Origin: Streptomyces sp. F63
GTDB lineage: Bacteria > Actinomycetota > Actinomycetes > Streptomycetales > Streptomycetaceae
Assembly (NCBI RefSeq): GCF_018070345.1
Contig: NZ_JAGPXX010000028.1
Span: 1 to 64,000, forward strand
Direction: 5' to 3'
Length of the DNA: 64,000 nt
Part shown: positions 8,325 through 16,472 of the stretch, one piece after another
Numbering within the stretch: the first letter of the stretch is position 1
Layout of the letters: each line of letters begins with the position of its first letter
Notes under the pieces: model-generated
Database searches by the model: none
What the model was told of the DNA's origin: nothing
The model's input: the letters and a program-made list of their open reading frames with translations, nothing else
Made by a program: the position numbers and the translations under genes

Positions 8325-9488
8325 TCAGCCCAGCGCCTGCGCCAGGTCCGCCAGCAGATCGTCGGCCGCCTCGATCCCGACGGAGAGCCGGACGAGATCG
8401 GAGGGCACCTCCAGCGCCGAGCCGGCCGCCGAGGCGTGCGTCATCCGTCCCGGGTGCTCGATCAGCGATTCGACGCCGCCCAGCGACTCCCCGAGGGTGA
8501 AGAGCCGGGCCCGGTCGCAGACGTCCACCGCCGCCTGCTCTCCGCCCGCCACCCGGAACGACACCATGCCGCCGAAGCCCCGCATCTGCTTGGCGGCGGT
8601 CTCGTGTCCGGGGTGGCCGGGGAGGCCCGGGTAGAGCACCCGCGTCACCTTGGGGTGCGCGATCAGCATCTCGGCGACGCGCTCGGCGTTGGCGGTGTGC
8701 CGGTCCATGCGGACGGCGAGGGTCTTGATGCCGCGCAGCACCAGCCAGGCGTCGAACGGCCCGGCGATGGCGCCCATCGCGTTCTGGTGGAACGCCAGTT
8801 CCTCGCCGAGTGTGTCGTCCCCCACCACCAGGGCGCCGCCGACCACGTCGGAGTGCCCGCCCATGTACTTCGTGGTCGAGTGGACGACGGCGTCCGCGCC
8901 CAGGGCGAGCGGCTGCTGCAGATACGGGCTGGCGAACGTGTTGTCGACGACCAGCCGGGCACCGGCGCCGTGCGCGACCTCGGCGACGGCGGCGATGTCG
9001 GTGATGCCGAGCAGCGGGTTCGACGGGGTCTCCACCCACACCACCCGGGTGCGGGGGGTGAGCGCGGCCCGCACGGCCGCCGGGTCGGAGGAGTCGGCGA
9101 CCGACCACTCGACGCCCCAGCGCTCGACCACCTTGGCGAACAGCCGGAAGGTGCCGCCGTAGGCGTCGTTCGGGATGACCACGTGGTCCCCGGGCTTCAG
9201 CAGCGTCCGGAGCAGGCAGTCCTCGGCGGCCAGCCCGGAGGCGAAGGCCAGCCCGCGGCGGCCGCCCTCCAGTGCCGCGAGGTTCTCCTCCAGGGCTGTA
9301 CGCGTCGGGTTGGCCGAACGGCTGTACTCGTAGCCGCCGCGCAGCCCGCCCACGCCGTCCTGCTTGTACGTGGAGACCTGGTAGATCGGCGGGACCACGG
9401 CACCGGTGGCCGTGTCGGCCTCCTGGCCCGCGTGGATGGCAAGGGTCTCGAAGCTCGTGGCTCCGTGCTGCTGGTGCTGGTCGCTCAT
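8325..9488 (-). CDS. metB: Cystathionine gamma-synthase / gamma-lyase (PLP, Cys/Met metabolism)
   Basis: A 387-residue fold-type I PLP enzyme linking methionine and cysteine through cystathionine. The Schiff-base lysine is K207 in HSTTKYMGGHSD, and substrate- and PLP-binding motifs YEYSRSANPTR and ETPSNP are present. MetB and cystathionine gamma-lyase cannot be separated by motif alone; in streptomycetes this orthologue is usually named gamma-synthase but may run the reverse transsulfuration route, so the symbol is tentative. The ATG at 9488 is divergent from the next gene. Confidence 0.88.
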   Translation of the reverse strand: MSDQHQQHGATSFETLAIHAGQEADTATGAVVPPIYQVSTYKQDGVGGLRGGYEYSRSANPTRTALEENLAALEGGRRGLAFASGLAAEDCLLRTLLKPGDHVVIPNDAYGGTFRLFAKVVERWGVEWSVADSSDPAAVRAALTPRTRVVWVETPSNPLLGITDIAAVAEVAHGAGARLVVDNTFASPYLQQPLALGADAVVHSTTKYMGGHSDVVGGALVVGDDTLGEELAFHQNAMGAIAGPFDAWLVLRGIKTLAVRMDRHTANAERVAEMLIAHPKVTRVLYPGLPGHPGHETAAKQMRGFGGMVSFRVAGGEQAAVDVCDRARLFTLGESLGGVESLIEHPGRMTHASAAGSALEVPSDLVRLSVGIEAADDLLADLAQALG

Positions 9489-9653
9489 GGGCCCGAGAGT
9501 AGTACCCGGGAGGGCCGCGCCCGGAACTTGAGCGCACCACCCGCGAGTAGAGAGAGTGGGGGCGCGACACTGGTAGTGCGCCCCGCCGCCCGAGCCCGCG
9601 CGCGGGCGGCCCGATCCGCCACCGTGACGGCACAGGACACCGACAGGACCTCC

Positions 9654-10760
9654 ATGGACATGCTTTTCCTCCTCCTCGCCCTGACCATGATCGGCGCTGT
9701 CCTGGTCGTCTTCCTGCGGCGCATGCGCGGCGGCGCGCAGGCCACGGGGGCTTACGGCGCCGCCACCGACCCGGAGCGCTACGGCTTCGCCCCGGTGGAG
9801 CGGCTCGACGTCAGGCTGCCCGGCCCCGACCAGGAGCTGAGCGAGACGCTGAACGAACTGGTGCGCACCCAGGACTGGCGCCCGGCCCAGCGGCTGCTCG
9901 CCGCCACCGCGGACCCCGAACTGCGCTGGCAACGGGTGCAGAGCCTGGCCGGGGCGGCCTCCCACGAGCTGGCGGAGCGGCCCGGCGAGGGCGGCCGGTG
10001 GCTGCGGACCTGGCGGGTCGAGGCCCCGAAGGACGCCGGGGCCGCGGTGGTGCACGCGGAGTTCCTGGTCCACCAGGCCCGGCAGACGGCGGCCGTCTCC
10101 GGCACCGGCTCGGACGAACACCGGATCATCCTGGAGGAGGCGCGCTCCGTGTGCGCCGACGCCGCCCTGCTCGCGCCGGGCGACCCCACCCCGTACATCG
10201 TCGAACTGGCGATCGCCCGCGGCCTCGGCTACCGGCAGGCCGACTTCGAGGAGCTGTGGAGCACCGTCACCGCGCGCGCCCCGCACCACATGGGCGCGCA
10301 TCTGGCCGCTCTGCACTACTGGTGCGCGAAGTGGCACGGCTCGAAGGAACTCGCCGACGCCTTCGCCCAGCGCGCGGCGGCCGCGGCCCCCGAGCGCAGC
10401 CTGCTGCCCGCGCTGCCGCTGTTCGCGGTCTTCGAACACCTGCCGGAGGTCAACACCGTCCGCAGCCTCTACCAGAGCGATGTGGTCACCAAGGCGATCG
10501 AGGGCGCCCTGTACGCCGTCCGCGGCGCGCCCGCCGACCACCCGGTGCTGCCGCACGTCCGGCACCTGCTGCTGTGGTTCCTGGTGCGCGCCGAGCGCTG
10601 GGCGGACGCGATGGAACAACTGGCGCACGTGGACGGCCATGTGGGCGCGGTCCCGTGGTCGTACGGCGCGAACCCGGCGGCGGAGTACGCGGCCCACCGC
10701 GCCCTGGCCGTCGCCGGCTGGGAAGCCGCGGGCGGCACCCCGGCGACGATGCCGCGCTGA
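9654..10760 (+). CDS. Membrane-anchored helical-repeat protein, paralogue 1
   Basis: A 368-residue protein with an N-terminal transmembrane helix (residues 3-22, MLFLLLALTMIGAVLVVFL), then an entirely alpha-helical TPR-like cytoplasmic region. A conserved block reads YWCAKWHGSKELADAFAQRAAA, and the end contains NPAAEYAAHRALA. The WHGS/FA pattern resembles DUF4034-type proteins, but I am unsure of the family. It is a tandem paralogue of the next gene. ATG at 9654 gives an N-terminal anchor; an in-frame GTG at 9624 would add ten residues. Confidence 0.72.
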   Translation: MDMLFLLLALTMIGAVLVVFLRRMRGGAQATGAYGAATDPERYGFAPVERLDVRLPGPDQELSETLNELVRTQDWRPAQRLLAATADPELRWQRVQSLAGAASHELAERPGEGGRWLRTWRVEAPKDAGAAVVHAEFLVHQARQTAAVSGTGSDEHRIILEEARSVCADAALLAPGDPTPYIVELAIARGLGYRQADFEELWSTVTARAPHHMGAHLAALHYWCAKWHGSKELADAFAQRAAAAAPERSLLPALPLFAVFEHLPEVNTVRSLYQSDVVTKAIEGALYAVRGAPADHPVLPHVRHLLLWFLVRAERWADAMEQLAHVDGHVGAVPWSYGANPAAEYAAHRALAVAGWEAAGGTPATMPR

Positions 10761-10888
10761 CCCGGGCCGGGCCCCGCACGGGCGTCCCGCTCCCCGAACG
10801 GAAGGCGGGAACGGCGCGGCCCTATGATGCTCCCTCCCGGGCGGCGAAAATCCGTTCGCCCCCCGGTGAATCCGGGGGGACACCGTCC

Positions 10889-11998
10889 ATGGAAACAGCG
10901 CGCATCGTCACCTTCGTCGTGGTCGGCCTGATCGTTGCCGCCTGGCTGAGAAGGACCAGGGACAAGCACGGTCTCGACTTCGCCGCAACCGGTACCGCCG
11001 CCCCGCTGTCGCCGCGGGAAGCAGAGCTCGGGCTGCTGCCGGCCGAACGGCAGGACACCGAGCGTCCCGGGCCCCGCCCGGAGCTGACCCCCGTCCTCGA
11101 CGCGGCGGCCAAGGGCGACTGGCAGCCCGCCGCCGCTCTCCTCGCCGGCACCCACGGAGACTGGGAGCGGCGCATGGTCTGCGTGGACGGGCTGGCCCAG
11201 GCGGCGATTCGCGACGACGCCTGGCTCAGAGCGTGGCGGGCCGCGCGGCCCGAGGACCCGGCAGCCGCTCTCGTCCAGGCGAACACCACCACGAAACTCG
11301 CGTGGAAGGTCCGCGGGCCCCGTATCGCTCAGCACACGACCGCGCAGCAGTTCGAGGGTTTCCACGACCTGCTGGTGCGGTCCCGTGAGCAGATCGCGTA
11401 CGCGGCGTCACTGGCCCCCGAGGACCCGTCGCCGCACGTGGTGGAACTCTGGACGGCTCTGGGCCTCGGCTACTCGCACGACCAACTGCGCTCTCTGTGG
11501 TCCCTCATCACGGAGCGGGCCCCCCACCACTACGCCGCCCACTACGCCGCCCTGCAGTACTGGTGCGCGAAATGGCGCGGATCCGAGGATCTGGCGCGCG
11601 AGTTCGCGGCCCGCGCCGCCGCCTCGGCGCCCCGCGGCAGCCTGCTGACGCTGCTGCCGCTGATCTGGTGGTACGAGCACAAGGACGACACCGCACGCAG
11701 CGGGGACTACCGGACCGCCGCCCTCACCACGCAGGTGAACGCCGCGCTGGAGGACGTCGCGGCGGCACCGGCCGACCACCCTCGTCTCCCGGAGGCCCGG
11801 CACCTCCTGGCCTGGTTCCTGGTGAAGCAGAAGCGCCACACCGCCGCCCTGGAACAGTTCCTCCTGGTGGACGGCTACGTGGACGCCCTGCCCTGGCGCT
11901 ACCACACAAATCCGGCAGCGGTCTACTGCGCGGCCCGTGAGATCGCGGTCCGCCGCAGCCGCAAGGAGACCCCCAGGACCCGCCGCGCCCAGGACTGA
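10889..11998 (+). CDS. Membrane-anchored helical-repeat protein, paralogue 2
   Basis: A 369-residue protein of the same architecture and length as the preceding one: an N-terminal membrane helix (IVTFVVVGLIVAAWL), helical repeats, the block YWCAKWRGSEDLAREFAARAAA and the C-terminal motif NPAAVYCAAREIA. Similarity runs end to end, so it arose by tandem duplication. It has its own likely -10 (TATGAT, 10823-10828) and 128 bases separate it from its sister, so the two may be regulated separately. No function is known to me. Confidence 0.72.
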   Translation: METARIVTFVVVGLIVAAWLRRTRDKHGLDFAATGTAAPLSPREAELGLLPAERQDTERPGPRPELTPVLDAAAKGDWQPAAALLAGTHGDWERRMVCVDGLAQAAIRDDAWLRAWRAARPEDPAAALVQANTTTKLAWKVRGPRIAQHTTAQQFEGFHDLLVRSREQIAYAASLAPEDPSPHVVELWTALGLGYSHDQLRSLWSLITERAPHHYAAHYAALQYWCAKWRGSEDLAREFAARAAASAPRGSLLTLLPLIWWYEHKDDTARSGDYRTAALTTQVNAALEDVAAAPADHPRLPEARHLLAWFLVKQKRHTAALEQFLLVDGYVDALPWRYHTNPAAVYCAAREIAVRRSRKETPRTRRAQD

Positions 11999-12110
11999 CC
12001 TCACGGGGCACCACACCAAGCGAAGCCCTGCCGGCCCCTGCGTGCCTGCTGCGAACCGCGAAGGAGCCCGGTCCGCCCGCCCCCCTTCCGCACCGCCGGC
12101 GGGCCCCGGA

Positions 12111-12146
12111 CAGGCACAGGCACAGGCACAGGTACAGGTACAGGCA
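12111..12146 (+). repeat. Hexanucleotide array (CAGGCA/CAGGTA), six units
   Basis: Six tandem 6-bp units lie in the leader of msrA, followed by a near-repeat of CACCGGATGCGG. They sit outside any convincing coding frame. Confidence 0.75.
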
Positions 12147-12228
12147 CCGGATGCGGCACCGGATGCGGAATCCCCGGCCCGCGCCGTACGTTCTCCGGAG
12201 CGGACACCACAGCCGAGGAGCGCACCTG

Positions 12229-12927
12229 ATGTTCTGGACCCGCACGCCGCAGCTGCCCACCCCCGAACAGGCCCTCGAAGGCCGCCCCGAACCGGGGTAC
12301 ACGGTCCCCGACCGCCACACGGTCCTCGGCAACCCCCTCCTCGGCCCGTACCCGGAGGGGCTGGAGATCGCCGACTTCGGCCTCGGCTGCTTCTGGGGTG
12401 CCGAACGCAAGTTCTGGCAGACCCCGGGCGTCTGGACCACGCTCGCCGGCTACCAGGGCGGCTACACGCGCAACCCCGCGTACGAAGAGGTGTGCAGCGG
12501 CCTGACCGGCCACACCGAGGCCGTCCGCGTCGTCCACGACCCGCGGGCCGTCTCCTACGACGCCCTGCTCAAGCTCTTCTGGGAATCCCACGACCCCACG
12601 CAGGGCTTCCGCCAGGGCAACGACGTCGGCACCCAGTACCGCTCGGCGATCTACACCCACTCCCCCGCCCAGCAGGCGGCCGCGGAGGCCTCGCGCGACG
12701 CGTACCAGGCCGTCCTGACGGCCCGCGGCTACGGCACGATCACCACGGAGATCCTCCCGGCCGACACCCGCCCCTTCTACCCGGCGGAGCCGTACCACCA
12801 GCAGTACCTCGACAAGAACCCGAACGGCTACTGCGGCATCGGCGGCACGGGCGTCAAGCTGGGTGACCCTTCGGAAACCAACTGGGGCCGCTCCTGCCCG
12901 ACGGGGATCGCACCTACGGAGGAGTGA
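12229..12927 (+). CDS. msrA: Peptide methionine sulfoxide reductase A
   Basis: The enzyme repairs methionine-S-sulfoxide in proteins using thioredoxin or mycothiol-linked reductants. The catalytic motif GCFWGAER is present with nucleophile C54, and the substrate-binding segment GYQGGYTRNPAYEEVCSG and the later EPYHQQYLDKNP are intact. C-terminal cysteines (GYCGIGG and SCPTG) are candidate resolving residues. The 232-residue length includes an N-terminal extension of about 45 residues typical of the longer bacterial form. It belongs with mca to an oxidative/thiol-stress theme in this part of the window. Confidence 0.93.
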   Translation: MFWTRTPQLPTPEQALEGRPEPGYTVPDRHTVLGNPLLGPYPEGLEIADFGLGCFWGAERKFWQTPGVWTTLAGYQGGYTRNPAYEEVCSGLTGHTEAVRVVHDPRAVSYDALLKLFWESHDPTQGFRQGNDVGTQYRSAIYTHSPAQQAAAEASRDAYQAVLTARGYGTITTEILPADTRPFYPAEPYHQQYLDKNPNGYCGIGGTGVKLGDPSETNWGRSCPTGIAPTEE

Positions 12928-13031
12928 TCCGCCACACCTGAGCCCCGCGGCCGACCGTCCCCCCGCGAGCCGCGCTGGGCCCTTTTTCAGTCGAAGTCGC
13001 AGTTCATAACACTCCGCGGCCGTGCGCTCAC

Positions 13032-13037
13032 TACGAT
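13032..13037 (+). promoter_or_regulatory. -10 box placing a near-leaderless start
   Basis: TACGAT ends 7 bases before the ATG at 13045. With normal spacing, transcription would start at or next to the start codon, giving a leaderless mRNA. No ribosome-binding site is visible, which agrees. Confidence 0.4.
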
Positions 13038-13044
13038 CCGTCGC

Positions 13045-13458
13045 ATGGCGACTTCGGGGGTAAGAAGCAAGAAGCTCGGTGGACTGGGCCAGTGGTGGGG
13101 AGTTCTGGTCGGCTCCTTGTTGATCGCGGCCTGGATCAACAAGGCGGCCGGACCGGTCGTGATTGTTCTGCTATCCTCCGGCGTCCTGCTCTGGTGCTTC
13201 TTCCAGGCACCAGTGACATGCCAGGCTGAGGTACGAGGACGTACAGACGGCTGCCGCAACAACGCGTCTGGTCTCCTCTTGGGCTGTCACATTCGGCAAC
13301 ACCGTTGGCAGAAGCTCAAGATGCTCGTCGTTCGCCGCCAAGTGCGGGCGTTCTGCTCAGGGTTGTTCTCCGACGGCAAGGCAACGGTCGTCACACTGGC
13401 CGGACTCGGCAGTTTTGCCTCCGGCCTTGCTGCGTTCATCCCTGGACTCGCCGACTGA
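13045..13458 (+). CDS. Small membrane protein at the left end of the accessory island
   Basis: A 137-residue protein with two adjacent N-terminal transmembrane helices (WWGVLVGSLLIAAWI and GPVVIVLLSSGVLLWCFF), a basic cysteine-containing middle (CRNNASGLLLGC) and a hydrophobic C-terminus (VTLAGLGSFASGLAAFI). I do not recognise a family. Codon use is less GC-biased than in the flanking core genes, and the gene opens a run of accessory genes to about 19 kb. Confidence 0.6.
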   Translation: MATSGVRSKKLGGLGQWWGVLVGSLLIAAWINKAAGPVVIVLLSSGVLLWCFFQAPVTCQAEVRGRTDGCRNNASGLLLGCHIRQHRWQKLKMLVVRRQVRAFCSGLFSDGKATVVTLAGLGSFASGLAAFIPGLAD

Positions 13459-13494
13459 CGAGCGTTGACTGCCCCCGAGACGCTGCCCCGAGGA

Positions 13495-13965
13495 TCACCC
13501 CAGGTACGGCCTCTCCCGGTGCTCCAGGAAGTGCCGGACGCGGAGCCGCTGCGTGTGGTGCATCGGGAGGGCGTCGATCTCGTCGGGGCTGACGAACCGA
13601 AGCTCCGTGGACTCGTCCGAGATGGCCAGCTCCCCGCCAACGATGCGCGCGGTGAAGCACACGTTGAACTGCCTCCGCACCTCCCCGTCCGTGTAGGCGA
13701 TCACGTGGCGGGGATCGGTGTAGGTGCCCACCAACCCTGTGATCTCCACGTCAAGGCCGGTCTCCTCCTTCACCTCCCGGACGGCCGTGCCCGGCAGGGA
13801 GTCGGCCATCTCCATGCCGCCGCCCGGAAGTGCCCACAGATCGTTGTCGCGGCGACGCTGGAGCAGGATGCGCCCCTGGTCGTCGGTCACCACGGCAGAA
13901 GCGGCGACAACAAGGCTGTTCGGCTCGGGTGCGTCTGGGGCGTCGTAGTACTCGGTACGCGACAG
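13495..13965 (-). CDS. NUDIX hydrolase with an apparent CTG start
   Basis: A 156-residue NUDIX pyrophosphohydrolase. The Nudix box is ALPGGG...REVKEETGL, with Asp where the first consensus Glu usually stands. The first GTG (13893) would delete the initial beta-strand NSLVVAASAVV that the fold needs. In frame upstream there is only CTG at 13965 before a stop, and it is preceded by AGGAGG with an 8-base gap. The start is therefore probably CTG. The gene follows the XRE/PLD gene by 3 bases, so the two are translationally linked. The substrate is unknown. Confidence 0.82.
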   Translation of the reverse strand: MSRTEYYDAPDAPEPNSLVVAASAVVTDDQGRILLQRRRDNDLWALPGGGMEMADSLPGTAVREVKEETGLDVEITGLVGTYTDPRHVIAYTDGEVRRQFNVCFTARIVGGELAISDESTELRFVSPDEIDALPMHHTQRLRVRHFLEHRERPYLG

Positions 13966-13968
13966 AGG

Positions 13969-14712
13969 TCAGTCCTCCTGTACGGGCTTCGCCGTCTTCC
14001 ATACCGCGTCGAAGCTCTGGGCGTAGGTGTCGAAGATCCCGCCGTCACCATTGCGACGCAGATGCCAGACAGGTGCTCCGTAGGCGTTCACTCCCCACAC
14101 ATGCGCATTGGCCAAGAGCTGATCGTCTGCCCGGTAGACGGAGTTGTAAAGCGTCGTCTCGTGAGTTCGGATCTCGATGCCCGGCACTCCGATCAACGAC
14201 CGGTAGTGCATCAGAGCCAGCTCACATCGGGACTCGATGCCGTGGCCGAACCGTTCCTCCGCGCCACGCTGCCGGACGTTGTCACTCTCGGGATCCCCCA
14301 GTGCGATCCGCACGGAGCATCCTTCGGCGGCGCGCTCGCGGAGCAACTCGTTGAGCCGGGGGTACGCCTCGTGCAGGAAGATCGCCGCGTAGACGAGGAC
14401 GTCGATGTTCTCGCGGGCCTGGGCGAACATGTCGGTGAACGCCGACACCGGGACGTCGGCTCGCTGGTCGTACAGAGCGACCAACTCAGGACTGACAGCC
14501 CGGGCAGCACGAGCCTGCCGGAGCGCCGGCCAAAGAGCTTGCACGTCTTCTCCTAACGTCTCCGCCGCCAGCAGGGCCGTTGCCCGTCGAGGTGTTCGTC
14601 CCAGATTGACCCATCGCTCAACGGACTTGGGATCCACCTCGGCCTTCGCTGCGAGGGTGGCGTAGGTCCACCCTCCGGCTGCCATCGCGGCTCGAAGCCT
14701 CTCGTTCGGCAT
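13969..14712 (-). CDS. XRE-type HTH regulator fused to a PLD-like domain
   Basis: A 247-residue protein. Residues 1-60 form a Cro/CI helix-turn-helix (TYATLAAKAEVDPKSVERWVNLGRTPRRATALLAAE). From about residue 85 a phospholipase-D-like fold follows (FTDMFAQARENIDVLVYAAIFLHE..., ending WHLRRNGDGGIFDTYAQSFDAVW), corresponding to DUF5919-type proteins. No HKD catalytic motif is visible, so the domain is probably a sensor rather than a phosphodiesterase. It is upstream of and coupled to the NUDIX gene. A palindrome in the divergent promoter is a candidate autoregulatory site. Confidence 0.85.
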   Translation of the reverse strand: MPNERLRAAMAAGGWTYATLAAKAEVDPKSVERWVNLGRTPRRATALLAAETLGEDVQALWPALRQARAARAVSPELVALYDQRADVPVSAFTDMFAQARENIDVLVYAAIFLHEAYPRLNELLRERAAEGCSVRIALGDPESDNVRQRGAEERFGHGIESRCELALMHYRSLIGVPGIEIRTHETTLYNSVYRADDQLLANAHVWGVNAYGAPVWHLRRNGDGGIFDTYAQSFDAVWKTAKPVQED

Positions 14713-14745
14713 CGCAGTCTCTCCCCAGAACTCAGGACTTTGCTA

Positions 14746-14774
14746 GGGACGTTCTACCGCTACTGGGACGTCCC
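14746..14774. promoter_or_regulatory. GGGACGT repeats, candidate operator of the XRE regulator
   Basis: The interval between the divergent starts at 14712 and 14831 contains GGGACGT twice (14746-14752 and 14765-14771). The second copy forms the perfect palindrome GGGACGTCCC (14765-14774). A 19-bp offset puts both on nearly the same helix face. Confidence 0.45.
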
Positions 14775-14830
14775 CAAATGGGTTTTGGAGGAGGTTTCCA
14801 CGTCCTGGTCACCGGCGTGATCCTCCCTGC

Positions 14831-15055
14831 ATGAGCGACAAGGGAGCCCCGGAAGTGGGCACGCTGACGCTGGATGTCAAGAGCGGCCGCGTCGGGCGGG
14901 TGATGGATCACTTGGGGTCACGGGTGCAACTACGGCCGCCAAGCGGCGGGATGGAATGGGACGCGCGACCGGAGGACTTGCGCCCGATCGATACCTCGGA
15001 ACTCCTGGCCGCTCGGGTGGCTGAGCGCAACGCCAACAGTGGAGGCAGGCTGTGA
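14831..15055 (+). CDS. Small hypothetical protein, first of a three-gene micro-operon
   Basis: A 74-residue soluble protein (GTLTLDVKSGRVGRVMDHLGSRVQLRPPSGGMEWDARPEDLRPID) that looks like a small beta-barrel with a PRC-like pattern. It is divergent from the XRE/PLD regulator and starts soon after the putative operator. Its TGA overlaps the next gene's GTG by 4 bases. Function is unknown. Confidence 0.7.
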   Translation: MSDKGAPEVGTLTLDVKSGRVGRVMDHLGSRVQLRPPSGGMEWDARPEDLRPIDTSELLAARVAERNANSGGRL

Positions 15056-15297
15056 CCCGCGCGATCTTCCGCCACATCAGGTGGACGATGGCACGGGAGA
15101 CGGCCCGGGAAGCACCCGAGATGGTGCACGAGCTGGAATGCACGACGTGCCACGCGGAGTCCAGCCCTGCGGATGACTTCGAGACCGTCCGCAACTGGGC
15201 CTTTGCCCACACGAGCGGCAACCCGGCACACCGCGGATATCGCGAGACTGTGACGCGGTTCTGGCGCATGACGCCGACGGACGGTGAGCGCCCGTGA
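15052..15297 (+). CDS. Small DUF7848-like hypothetical protein
   Basis: An 81-residue protein starting at GTG within the previous stop. It contains ELECTTCHAES, a CxxC metal-binding or redox pair, and then DFETVRNWAFAHTSGNPAHRGY, a pattern I associate with a Streptomyces small-protein family (DUF7848 by memory). Its TGA overlaps the GTG of the following 30-residue gene, so three proteins are made from coupled frames. Confidence 0.68.
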   Translation: MTRAIFRHIRWTMARETAREAPEMVHELECTTCHAESSPADDFETVRNWAFAHTSGNPAHRGYRETVTRFWRMTPTDGERP

Positions 15298-15386
15298 GAC
15301 AGCGAATACTCAGCGTCCTGATCGTCGCCTTCTGGACAGCGGCCGTGGTGCCGCTCGCCGTGATCAGCACACCCTGCAACGGCTGA
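15294..15386 (+). CDS. 30-residue membrane peptide
   Basis: GTG at 15294 overlaps the preceding stop as GTGA. The frame encodes MRQRILSVLIVAFWTAAVV and a short tail ending STPCNG: basic residues, one transmembrane helix and an exposed cysteine. Tight coupling to two upstream genes and a terminator 17 bases downstream support it as a real third gene of the micro-operon. Function is unknown. Confidence 0.5.
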   Translation: MRQRILSVLIVAFWTAAVVPLAVISTPCNG

Positions 15387-15402
15387 CCCAAGACATGTGA
15401 GA

Positions 15403-15443
15403 CCGGACCACCCCTGGCCTGGACAGCATCCGGGGTGGTCCGG
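15403..15443 (+). terminator. Hairpin ending the micro-operon
   Basis: A perfect 12-bp inverted repeat (15403-15414 and 15432-15443) with a 17-nt loop starts 17 bases after the stop of the 30-residue gene. Confidence 0.6.
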
Positions 15444-15555
15444 CCCGGAGCCCTCGCGGACCCCGGTGCCGGGGGTACTGGGGCCGCTGTCATGCCCGTG
15501 ACCGGCGGGCGGGGCGGCCCAGGTGCTCAACGACAGCTTCTGGGAATGAAGTTCT

Positions 15556-15930
15556 GTGCAGCACGATCCGATGGACCCGGACTTCAGCGGTGAAGGTCTG
15601 GACCCGGACGGCTGGGTGTGGGTGCAGGGTGTGGACTACGTGGCCGGCTGGCGGAGTGCCACGGACGCAGCGGCAGAACTGATGGCCGCCGTGGCTGAGG
15701 CGGGCGTTGACATATCCGGGTTCGAGTCTCGGGCGGACACGGCACCTGACGGCTCGGGCATCGTCCGGCTGGCGATTCCCGTAGAGGCGGCACGCGCGAT
15801 TGCAGCCGTTGCGCGCAGGGGGAACACCGAGTTGGCGCCAGGCAGGCTGACCGGCCTGCGGCAACCAAGTCGTACGGCCTGGAAACAGCTTGGGAATCAC
15901 CGGCCACTTGGGCTGCAAAATGGCCCCTGA
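15556..15930 (+). CDS. Small acidic hypothetical protein
   Basis: A 124-residue protein from a GTG. The first 90 residues form an orderly alpha/beta unit (DPDGWVWVQGVDYVAGWRSATDAAAELMAAVAEAGVDISGFESRADTAPDG...). The last 35 residues (RLTGLRQPSRTAWKQLG) look unrelated and may come from a frameshift past the original stop. No family recognised. Confidence 0.5.
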   Translation: MQHDPMDPDFSGEGLDPDGWVWVQGVDYVAGWRSATDAAAELMAAVAEAGVDISGFESRADTAPDGSGIVRLAIPVEAARAIAAVARRGNTELAPGRLTGLRQPSRTAWKQLGNHRPLGLQNGP

Positions 15931-16472
15931 CCTGCTGGAACGATCCGATTCGGTGACCGTGACACAACTCGTTGCTGACCGTGGTTGACCGCAGTTCGCT
16001 CCCCAATCAGGCACGCATCGGGCACGGCTGCTCCAGCCGGGGAGAGAACTGCACAACCCACACGCTTTCCAACTGTGTTGGAGCGCTTGGAGCCCGCGTA
16101 CGGGGGCGTTCACCTGCGTTCATGGGCGGTCGGATGGTGTGGCAGCCAGGGTACGCGGTCCGTGCTGAACGTCCGTGAACGGGACTGAATGAGACGGAAA
16201 CTGAGACGGCGCCGCGGATCGGCACGCTACCGTGTCGGGCGTGTGCCACCCAGCAGGGACCAGCTCGTATGACCTGGGAGAGAGTGCGCCGACCGCCCCG
16301 GATCTACGGTCTGGACATGGCCCGGAACATGGTCCGCTCGCGAACCATCCCGTGGCTCGGCACCGGTTCGAGCGTTCGCTCCTTTCGCACGAGGACTGCG
16401 CAGCCGCAAGTGTGGGGACAAACCTGGCGGACGTGCTACGGCCGGGTTCTTGCCAGATGGAGGCGGGCGAGT
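15931..16472. other. Gene-free interval with a GAGACGG direct repeat
   Basis: No convincing gene lies here. Near the right end, GAGACGG occurs twice (16191-16197 and 16203-16209) inside a longer imperfect repeat, 12 bp apart, probably an operator or promoter element for the next gene. No tRNA or integrase is visible. Confidence 0.4.

Noticed and set aside
15715..15740. GGTTCGAGTC-like string resembling a tRNA T-loop
   Set aside because: The flanking bases cannot form a T-stem or the rest of a cloverleaf, and the string lies inside a coding frame.
16269..16472. N-terminal extension of the PLD-like membrane protein
   Set aside because: The 68 added residues are compositionally random, lack a ribosome-binding site and precede a better ATG with GGAGG.
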